Positions 1 to 4,760 of a DNA stretch of 8,063 bases are shown here, piece after piece (position 1 is the stretch's first letter; the number at the start of each line of letters is the position of its first letter). The translations under genes were made by a program, and so were the position numbers. The notes under the pieces were generated by a model. That model ran no database searches. It worked only from the letters and a program-made list of their open reading frames with translations, and had not been told where the DNA came from. This stretch comes from Actinomycetota bacterium (GTDB taxonomy: Bacteria > Actinomycetota > Thermoleophilia > Solirubrobacterales > Solirubrobacteraceae): the NCBI GenBank assembly GCA_005788585.1, contig SYBY01000389.1:1-8063 (forward strand), read 5' to 3'.

Positions 1-1145
1 GCGGTGCAGAAGAACAGGAACTGCAGGTTCTCGCTCGGCGTGTCACCCGGATCCATCAGGTTGACGCCGGTGTCGGTGCCCATCGACCAGTTGTTGTGCT
101 TGCCCGAGCCGTTGACGCCGGCGAAGGGCTTCTCGTGCAGCAGCGCGACGAGCCCGTACTTGCGGGCGACGTTCTTCAGCGTCTGCATGATGATCTGCTG
201 GTGGTCGCAGCCGAGGTTCGAGTTCTCGAACAGCGGCGCGATCTCGAACTGGTTCGGCGCGACCTCGTTGTGGCGGGTCTTGACCGGGACGCCGAGGCGC
301 TGGAGCTCACGCTCGGCCTCGAACATGAAGGCCTGGACGCGCTCGGGGATCGCCCCGAAGTAGTGGTCGTCGAGCTCCTGGCCCTTCGGCGGCTTCGCGC
401 CGTACAGGGTGCGCTCGGTCGCGAGCAGGTCGGGGCGCTCGAAGTAGTACTGCTCGTCGATCAGGAAGTACTCCTGCTCGGCGCCGACCGTGGTGAACAC
501 GCGCTTGGACTCGGTGTCACCGAACAGCTGCACGGCCTTGATGGCGGCCTTCGACAGCGCATCCATGGAGCGCAGCAGCGGGATCTTGTGGTCGAGCGCC
601 TCGCCGGTCCACGACACGAACGCCGTGGGGATGGTCAGGGTGGCGCCGTTCGGGTTCGGCGTGATGAACGCCGGCGACGTCGGGTCCCACGCGGTGTAGC
701 CGCGGGCCTCGAAGGTCGCGCGCAGGCCGCCGTTCGGGAACGAGGACGCGTCCGGTTCGCCGCGGATGAGCTCCTTGCCGGAGAAGTCGGCGATCGCGCC
801 GCCGGTCCCGGTCGGGCTGTAGAACGAGTCGTGCTTCTCCGCCGTCGAGCCGGTGAGCGGCTGGAACCAGTGGGAGTAGTGCGTCGCGCCCTTCTCGAGC
901 GCCCACTCCTTCATCGCCTGGGCGACGGACCCCGCGAGCGCGGGATCGAGCGGAAGACCGTCAGCGAGCGTGGTCTGGAGCTTCTTGAAGACGTCCTTCG
1001 GGAGCAGCTGACGCTGCACGTCGACGCTGAAGACCAGCTCCCCGAAGACGTTGTTGCTGGGAATCGTGAGATCGGTCGGGCCGAGAGCGCCGCCGTTGGC
1101 GCTCCACTGTGCGGCCGTCACATTGTGCTGGCGAAGTCCTGGCAT
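1..1145 (-). CDS. glnN: Glutamine synthetase type III (GSIII), N-terminal ~382 residues, cut by window edge
   Basis: Forms glutamine from glutamate, ammonium and ATP in the cytoplasm; it would fix the ammonium imported by the neighbouring channel. Reading leftwards from 1145, the frame stays open to the edge. GSIII signatures appear in order: SNNVFGE (30-36), [10 protein letters not shown] (88-97), [13 protein letters not shown] (128-140), [16 protein letters not shown] (145-160), AEQEYFLID (222-230), [14 protein letters not shown] (291-304) and [17 protein letters not shown] (339-355). The E-x-E, NGSGKH and HN elements belong to the glutamate- and ATP-binding core. About half of the protein is present, since family members are usually near 700 residues. 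The ATG at 1145 is chosen because GAGGAGG lies at 1165-1159, though the 13-nt spacing is long, and no other start lies between them. It is divergent from amtB, sharing the 286-bp gap. The family is certain; the symbol glnN (also called glnA3) is a naming choice. Confidence 0.95.
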   Translation of the reverse strand, partial: MPGLRQHNVTAAQWSANGGALGPTDLTIPSNNVFGELVFSVDVQRQLLPKDVFKKLQTTLADGLPLDPALAGSVAQAMKEWALEKGATHYSHWFQPLTGSTAEKHDSFYSPTGTGGAIADFSGKELIRGEPDASSFPNGGLRATFEARGYTAWDPTSPAFITPNPNGATLTIPTAFVSWTGEALDHKIPLLRSMDALSKAAIKAVQLFGDTESKRVFTTVGAEQEYFLIDEQYYFERPDLLATERTLYGAKPPKGQELDDHYFGAIPERVQAFMFEAERELQRLGVPVKTRHNEVAPNQFEIAPLFENSNLGCDHQQIIMQTLKNVARKYGLVALLHEKPFAGVNGSGKHNNWSMGTDTGVNLMDPGDTPSENLQFLFFCT

Positions 1146-1205
1146 GGGCGGGGTTGGTCCTCCTCGGGGACTGGAACTCGCTTCGTGCGTACTCGTGAAC
1201 CGCAG

Positions 1206-1234
1206 ACCCTACGCCCGTGATGGAGCGCTGTCCT
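1206..1234 (-). promoter_or_regulatory. Possible promoter of the glutamine synthetase gene
   Basis: On the minus strand, AGGACA (1234-1229) and TAGGGT (1211-1206) are separated by 17 nt. They resemble a -35 (GACA end matches) and a -10 (first two and last bases match) and would give a leader of roughly 50-55 nt with the GAGGAGG site near its end. The match is partial and this is a guess from spacing. The proposed -35 begins where the dyad at 1234-1249 ends, so a protein on that dyad could influence this promoter. Confidence 0.3.
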
Positions 1235-1249
1235 TGTCCACATGGACAA
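1234..1249. promoter_or_regulatory. Inverted repeat, candidate operator in the divergent GS/amtB promoter region
   Basis: TTGTCCA, spacer CA, TGGACAA: a perfect 7-bp dyad with a 2-bp centre, between the divergent glutamine synthetase and amtB genes. The form (two 7-bp arms, 2-bp spacer) is typical of sites for dimeric GntR- or TetR-family repressors; RutR of E. coli uses a similar layout with a related sequence. The same bases could form a 6-bp RNA hairpin with loop ACAT. The binding protein is unknown; the PucR-like regulator at 3273 is one local candidate. Confidence 0.45.
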
Positions 1250-1271
1250 AACGTCCGGGTCCGGCGTTCTC

Positions 1272-1427
1272 CCGCGTGTCGGGCTCGAAGGTCCCACGCG
1301 CGCGCACGAGGAGGCTTGGACAGCGCGTCGGACCGGGTGGCGAACCCGTTCCGGCGATCTTTCGACACGCGGCTAAAGACCCTCCTCAGGCCGCAGAGCA
1401 CGATTTCCGTGCACTCGACTGAGGAGG
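1272..1427 (+). promoter_or_regulatory. Structured amtB leader, candidate translational riboswitch
   Basis: Four pairings are visible. (1) CCGCGTGTCG at 1272-1281 is fully complementary to CGACACGCGG at 1363-1372. (2) Inside it, 1290-1301 pairs with 1323-1334 over 12 positions with one C/C mismatch, closing a 21-nt loop. (3) GGGT 1335-1338 pairs with ACCC 1344-1347. (4) Downstream, CCTCCTCAG 1381-1389 is fully complementary to CTGAGGAGG 1419-1427, which contains the amtB Shine-Dalgarno; a small hairpin GCACG-ATTTC-CGTGC (1398-1412) fills the loop. The loop of helix 2 carries another GAGGAGG (1308-1314) that could capture the CCTCCTC strand instead and free the ribosome binding site. That is the layout of an aptamer plus SD-masking expression platform. 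No known class is recognised and the transcription start is unknown. Confidence 0.55.
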
Positions 1428-1431
1428 ATGC

Positions 1432-2904
1432 ATGAGACGTACCACGCTGGCCAAGGCTTCGGGCCTCGGCCTGCTGGCGATGTTGGCGGTCCCCGCCCTG
1501 GCGTTCGGCCAGGACGACGTGATCAACCCGCAGGACCAGCTCCCCGTAACCATTGACGAACTGAACGTGCTCTGGATCATCCTGGGCACGTGTCTCGTGT
1601 TCTTTATGCAGGCCGGCTTCGCCTTCCTGGAGATCGGCTTCTCGCGCGGCAAGAACGCGGGCATGGGCATCGCGAAGATCCTGGTGAACTTCTCCATCGC
1701 CGCCCTGGCGTGGTGGGCTGTTGGTTTTGCGATCGCCTTCGGTGGCGACGGAACAATCGCCGGTGACGCCGGCTTCTTCTTCCAGTACGACACCGGCGTC
1801 GGTGGCCTGGCCGGGGATCTGTACGGCGAGAACGCGACCGGCACCACCGCGGCGTTCTTCATCTTCCAGTTCATGTTCTGCGCGGTGTCGCTGGCGATCG
1901 TCTGGGGCACGACCCTGGAGCGCATCAAGTTCATCGCCTACGTCCCGTTCGCGATCGTCTTCGCGGGCGTCATCTACCCGCTCATCGCCCACTGGGGCTT
2001 CGGCGGCGGCGTCTTCGCCGAGATCGGCAACGGCGTGCAGGACTTCGCCGGTTCGTCGGTCGTGCACCTCACCGGTGCGACGGCGGCCCTCGCGGGTCTG
2101 CTCCTGCTCGGTCCGCGCAAGGGCAAGTACGGCCCTGACGGCGCACCGCGCGCGATCCCCGGCCACAACATGCCGCTCTTCGGGCTCGGCGTGCTCATCC
2201 TGTGGCTCGGCTGGTTCGGCTTCAACGGCGCGTCGACGCTCGGCACGGCGGACAACCGCTTCGCCGAAGTCGTGGCCGTCACGAACCTCGGCGCGTCCGG
2301 CGGCGTGGTCGCGGCGATGATCACGATCTACCTGCTGAACAAGACGATGGACGTCGGCATGATCGGCAACGGCGCGATCGCCGGCCTCGTCGCCATCACG
2401 GCGCCCTCGGGCTACGTGGAGTTCTGGGCGGCCCCGATCATCGGTGCTGTCGGCGGCGTCATCGTCGTCGTCGGCGTCCTCGCGATCGAGAAGAAGCTCG
2501 ACGACCCGGTCGGCGCGCTGTCGGCACACGGACTCGCGGGCATCTGGGGCACGCTGGCCTGTGGCCTGTTCACGTCCGATCGTCTTGCCGAGTACGTCGG
2601 CGTCGGCGACCCGGGCCTGTTCTACGGCGGCGGGCTCAGCCAGCTCGGCTCGCAGGCCGCAGCCGTGGCGCTCACGTTCGTCGCAGTGTTCGCGCTCTCG
2701 TTCATCACGTTCTTCCTCATCAAGATGACCGTCGGTCTCCGCGTCGACGAAGCCGATGAGGATGCAGGGCTGGACATTGCCGAGCACGGCATGTACGGGT
2801 ACCCCGAGCAGTTCATCCCCGCGGCCGAGCTGGTGGGATACGCGCCGCCCAGCCGCGCGTCGACCCCGGCGATGGTCGCGACCAAGGAGGAGGTCCCGTC
2901 ATGA
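1432..2904 (+). CDS. amtB: Ammonium transporter, Amt family
   Basis: A 490-residue inner-membrane channel that imports ammonium/ammonia. Residues 1-24 look like a cleavable signal peptide (basic start, hydrophobic core, ALA before FGQ), as in E. coli AmtB; about eleven membrane segments follow. Family hallmarks: FMQAGFAFLE (58-67), FSRGKNA (70-76), Asp204 and pore His212 in DFAGSSVVHLTG, GHNMP with GWFGFN (244-265), and the second pore His366 in SAHGLAGIWG. Gate phenylalanines are probably F149 and F264. The tail contains GLRVDEADEDAGLDIAEHG (435-453), the usual cytoplasmic segment contacted by P-II proteins. GAGGAGG at 1421-1427 lies 4 nt before ATG 1432; an ATG at 1428 is out of frame. The stop overlaps the glnK start (ATGA), implying coupled translation. 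The ribosome site is buried in a 9-bp inverted repeat, so translation is probably controlled by RNA structure. Confidence 0.97.
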   Translation: MRRTTLAKASGLGLLAMLAVPALAFGQDDVINPQDQLPVTIDELNVLWIILGTCLVFFMQAGFAFLEIGFSRGKNAGMGIAKILVNFSIAALAWWAVGFAIAFGGDGTIAGDAGFFFQYDTGVGGLAGDLYGENATGTTAAFFIFQFMFCAVSLAIVWGTTLERIKFIAYVPFAIVFAGVIYPLIAHWGFGGGVFAEIGNGVQDFAGSSVVHLTGATAALAGLLLLGPRKGKYGPDGAPRAIPGHNMPLFGLGVLILWLGWFGFNGASTLGTADNRFAEVVAVTNLGASGGVVAAMITIYLLNKTMDVGMIGNGAIAGLVAITAPSGYVEFWAAPIIGAVGGVIVVVGVLAIEKKLDDPVGALSAHGLAGIWGTLACGLFTSDRLAEYVGVGDPGLFYGGGLSQLGSQAAAVALTFVAVFALSFITFFLIKMTVGLRVDEADEDAGLDIAEHGMYGYPEQFIPAAELVGYAPPSRASTPAMVATKEEVPS

Positions 2905-3269
2905 AAATGGTCGTTGCCTACATTCGCCACGAGGCGTTCGAACCGATCCGCACCGAGCTCCTGGAGCTCGGGTTCCCGAGCCTGACCATCACCGAGGTGA
3001 AGGGGTCGGGCCGGCAGAAGGGCATCACCGAGCGCTACCGCGGAGCGGAGCTCACCAACTATCTCCGGCCGAAGATCAAGCTGGAGTGCGTGGTCGCCGA
3101 CACCGACGTGCAGACGATCGTGGACACGATCCTCAAGCACGGCCGCACGGGTGCGGTGGGTGACGGCAAGGTGTTCGTCCTGTCCGTGGACGAGGCGTAC
3201 AGGGTCCGGACCGGCGAGGCCGGCGAGGAGATCCTGCAGACGCACCCCGGCGCGACGTCGGCTGCGTAG
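2901..3269 (+). CDS. glnK: P-II family nitrogen regulator (GlnK-like), lacking Tyr51
   Basis: A 122-residue cytoplasmic trimeric signal protein that senses ATP/ADP and 2-oxoglutarate and blocks the Amt channel when nitrogen is plentiful. It aligns with E. coli GlnB without gaps through the nucleotide-binding core: TEVKGSGRQKG (31-41; Gln39 of the 2-oxoglutarate site), YRGAE (46-50), Lys58, TGAVGDGKVFV (83-93; Lys90) and RVRTGE (101-106). Arg47, which enters the channel exit in the known AmtB-GlnK complex, is kept. The odd feature is Leu at position 51 where the uridylylated/adenylylated tyrosine normally sits; residue 49 is Ala, so the cyanobacterial phosphoserine is also missing. Position 36 is Ser rather than Phe. 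GGAGGAGG ending at 2893, 7 nt before the ATG, is an ideal ribosome site. The gene overlaps amtB by 4 nt and is followed 3 nt later by the regulator gene. Confidence 0.96.
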   Translation: MKMVVAYIRHEAFEPIRTELLELGFPSLTITEVKGSGRQKGITERYRGAELTNYLRPKIKLECVVADTDVQTIVDTILKHGRTGAVGDGKVFVLSVDEAYRVRTGEAGEEILQTHPGATSAA

Positions 3270-3272
3270 GGC

Positions 3273-4523
3273 ATGGCAAGGGCGGCAGCACACGATGGTG
3301 ACGCTGTCGCCCCTCGCTCCTCCGGCCGCGGCGCCGCTCCTGAGAGCGGCGCCGCGGGCGAGGGGTCGCTCGTCGAGCGGCTCCGGCAGCTCCACCTGAG
3401 GATGGTGGACGCTGTCCTCGGAGGCGAGGGGCTGGCACGCGTGGCCGAGCTCGCCTGCGAGGCGGCTGGCGGTCCGGTGGCGATCGTCGTTCCGCGCCTC
3501 GGCGCGTCGGTGCTCGCTCCGGCGGACGACGGCGCCGATCTCGCGTCGATCCGGCGGTACGTCGCCGACCGGACGAAGGACCGTCCGACCCAGGTGCCGG
3601 ACGGCCTGCTGGCCGAGGTGCCGATCCAGTCCGGCGACGACGTCGTCGGCGCCGTCGTGCTCCTCGGAACCGGCACGGTCGGTGAGGACGCAGCCGAGTA
3701 CCTCCATCTCGCCGCGGTGGCCTCGCTCACCGAGGTCGCGGTGGAGGAGGCCAAGGAGGAGGTCGAGCAGAACCTGCGCGGCTCCTTCCTGGAGGACCTG
3801 CGCTCACGGCCCGACCTGGAGCCGCGGGAGATCGTGCGCCGGGCCGGACGCCTGGGCTGCGACCTGTCGCGCGGCGCGGTGATCCTCTGCGCCGAGCTGA
3901 AGACGGACCGTCCCCGCCACGTGGTGGCGATGATCTCCGAGGAGTTCCCCGGGGCGCTCGCGCAGCACATGGACGGGCGCGTATACGCCCTGCTGCCTGC
4001 GGCTGGGGGAGACGACGCTCCCGAGATGACGCTGGAGACCGCGCGCAAGCTGGCGACGCGGCTGCAGCGGCACGGCACCGTGGGGCTGTCGTCGTTCTAC
4101 GCCGACCCGGGTGAGTTCACGCGCGGCATCCAGGAGGCCGAGCTCGTGCTCGACGTCCTGCGGCAGTCCGACGCGCCGATCGCCGAGGACATCGGCACCG
4201 GCACGTACCGGCTGCTGTTCCGCGTGCTGGCGTCGCACCCCGAGGAGGTGCGCTCCTTCTACGAGGACACGGTGGCGCCGATCGTCAAGTACGACGACCA
4301 GTACCGCACCGACCTGGTGGGGACGCTCGAGGCGTATCTCGATCAGAACTGCAACATGAACGCGACGGCGGCGGCGATCTACGCGCACCGCCACACGGTG
4401 GCCTACCGGCTGGACCGGGTGAAGGAGCTCACGGGGCTCGACCCGATGCAGTCCGAGGACCGGGAGCGGTTGGGGCTCGGCCTGAAGGCGTACCGGATCA
4501 TCGCGCCGCGCCTGCCGAAATAG
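3273..4523 (+). CDS. PucR/CdaR-type transcriptional regulator
   Basis: A 416-residue DNA-binding regulator. Residues 1-30 are Ala/Gly/Ser-rich. Residues about 33-165 look like a degenerate GAF-type sensory domain. Residues 166-300 (from NLRGSFLEDL, through RGAVILCAEL, to GLSSFYADPGEFTRGIQEAE) match the central GGDEF-like domain of PucR/CdaR proteins. Residues 350-410 form the C-terminal helix-turn-helix: LEAYLDQNCNMNATAAAIY, HRHTVAYRLDRVKELTG, and a Leu-rich final helix. Family members control purine, sugar-acid or amino-acid catabolism. The ATG at 3273 is only 3 nt after the glnK stop, with no clear Shine-Dalgarno (TAGGGC only), and a long hairpin covers codons 13-31. The start could be later, for example ATG 3402 (Met44), although that would cut into the first domain. 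Its place in the amtB-glnK operon suggests nitrogen control, perhaps of this divergent region; its ligand is not evident. Confidence 0.85.
   Translation: MARAAAHDGDAVAPRSSGRGAAPESGAAGEGSLVERLRQLHLRMVDAVLGGEGLARVAELACEAAGGPVAIVVPRLGASVLAPADDGADLASIRRYVADRTKDRPTQVPDGLLAEVPIQSGDDVVGAVVLLGTGTVGEDAAEYLHLAAVASLTEVAVEEAKEEVEQNLRGSFLEDLRSRPDLEPREIVRRAGRLGCDLSRGAVILCAELKTDRPRHVVAMISEEFPGALAQHMDGRVYALLPAAGGDDAPEMTLETARKLATRLQRHGTVGLSSFYADPGEFTRGIQEAELVLDVLRQSDAPIAEDIGTGTYRLLFRVLASHPEEVRSFYEDTVAPIVKYDDQYRTDLVGTLEAYLDQNCNMNATAAAIYAHRHTVAYRLDRVKELTGLDPMQSEDRERLGLGLKAYRIIAPRLPK
3310..3365 (+). other. Long hairpin at the glnK/regulator junction
   Basis: CCGCGGCGCCGCTC (3326-3339) is perfectly complementary to GAGCGGCGCCGCGG (3344-3357) around a CTGA loop. 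An outer 8-bp helix, CCCCTCGC (3310-3317) with GCGAGGGG (3358-3365), extends it after an 8-nt one-sided bulge. The hairpin lies 41-96 nt after the glnK stop, within the first codons annotated for the PucR-like gene. No T-run follows, so it is not a classical terminator, but it could stall polymerase, protect the amtB-glnK message from 3' decay, or hinder translation of the third gene. It may also just reflect Ala/Gly-rich coding sequence. Confidence 0.55.
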
Positions 4524-4547
4524 TCTGGCCAGGGCCAGACATTTCGG
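4515..4547. terminator. Strong hairpin over the regulator stop codon, possible bidirectional terminator
   Basis: The arms CCGAAAT (4515-4521) plus GTCTGGCC (4523-4530), and GGCCAGAC (4533-4540) plus ATTTCGG (4541-4547), pair perfectly except for one unpaired A at 4522: 15 bp around a 2-nt centre (in RNA the innermost pairs would open to give a larger loop). The structure includes the TAG stop at 4521-4523. No T-tract follows on either strand, so it may stop polymerase inefficiently or serve as a 3'-end stabiliser. It lies at the end of the amtB-glnK-regulator operon in a convergent gap, where a terminator is expected. Confidence 0.55.
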
Positions 4548-4549
4548 CC

Positions 4550-4577
4550 GGGAGTATGGGCTGGCGCCCATGCTCCC
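4550..4577. terminator. Second strong hairpin in the convergent gap
   Basis: GGGAGTATGGGC (4550-4561) pairs with GCCCATGCTCCC (4566-4577) around loop TGGC: 12 bp with a single T-G wobble. It starts 3 nt after the previous hairpin, giving two stacked stem-loops. No U-rich tail follows on the plus strand. It could serve as a back-up terminator for either convergent unit, or be part of a larger structured RNA with the elements to its right. Confidence 0.5.
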
Positions 4578-4606
4578 GCAGGTGGAGGCGGGGCAGCCAT
4601 CGCTGG

Positions 4607-4685
4607 TGAGGCTGAGGTCCCGGCCCTGCTGGGGGCAGAGCCGGGACCATCGCGCGGGGCGAGGAAGAACTCCGCGCCAGCCTCA
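4607..4685. other. Potential three-way junction RNA fold in the convergent gap
   Basis: TGAGGCTG (4607-4614) is fully complementary to CAGCCTCA (4678-4685). It encloses two adjacent hairpins. The first is GGTCCCGGC/GCCGGGACC (4616-4624/4640-4648), continued after one mismatch by CTGC/GCAG (4626-4629/4635-4638) with a TGGGG loop. The second is GCGCGG/CCGCGC (4652-4657/4672-4677). The helices abut with only 1, 3 and 0 unpaired bases between them. This compact junction occurs without any coding gene, so it could be a small RNA or a 3' regulatory element, on either strand. It contains none of the conserved boxes that I know from TPP, cobalamin, SAM, SRP or tmRNA families. Confidence 0.4.
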
Positions 4686-4709
4686 TGTCCCTGTCCTTGC
4701 GCGACACAC

Positions 4710-4730
4710 TCCGAGCCACGCAGACTCGGA
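4710..4730. repeat. Small inverted repeat
   Basis: TCCGAG (4710-4715) and CTCGGA (4725-4730) form a perfect 6-bp stem with a 9-nt loop, immediately beside the TAACGT repeats at 4732-4757. It is the fourth inverted repeat of the gap and may end or flank a transcript from either side. It is short enough that chance is possible. Confidence 0.3.
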
Positions 4731-4731
4731 T

Positions 4732-4757
4732 ACTAACGTAAGTGACTAACGTTAGTC
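4732..4757. promoter_or_regulatory. Tandem TAACGT palindromes, candidate operator at the 3' end of the hydrolase gene
   Basis: GACTAACGTTAGTC (4744-4757) is a perfect 14-bp palindrome. Immediately before it, ACTAACGTAAGT (4732-4743) is a near-palindrome sharing ACTAACGT. The two TAACGT cores are 13 bp apart. AT-rich 8-mers such as TAACGTTA are rare in DNA this GC-rich, and the same core recurs at 7009-7027. Tandem overlapping palindromes of this kind suit a TetR-like dimer. The site is 3 bp beyond the hydrolase stop, where an operator is unexpected unless a transcript starts here. Confidence 0.45.
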
Positions 4758-4760
4758 GGG

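Noticed and set aside
96..1220. Plus-strand 374-codon open frame antisense to glutamine synthetase
   Set aside because: It is a high-GC shadow: its translation is Arg/Val/Leu-rich with no domain, whereas the minus strand gives unmistakable GSIII sequence.
1146..1431. GlnR-type or sigma-54-type nitrogen sites in the divergent region
   Set aside because: I found no GTnAC/GaAAC pair with the usual spacing and no TGGC-N7-TTGC-like element.
961..2787. Minus-strand 608-codon open frame across the intergenic region and amtB
   Set aside because: The product is low-complexity Arg/Asp/Glu/His sequence lying opposite a clear ammonium channel. The length comes from lack of stop codons in GC-rich DNA.
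4498..4719. Possible small minus-strand protein (73 codons, GTG start) in the convergent gap
   Set aside because: There is no ribosome site, no codon bias and no recognisable sequence, and it runs through the inverted repeats. The TAACGT sites upstream kept it in view, but coding is unsupported.
4515..4730. Known structured RNA (SRP RNA, tmRNA, TPP, cobalamin, SAM or hammerhead)
   Set aside because: The conserved boxes are absent. CTGGTGAG at 4603-4610 resembles the hammerhead CTGATGA core, but differs at a key base and lacks the GAAA partner.
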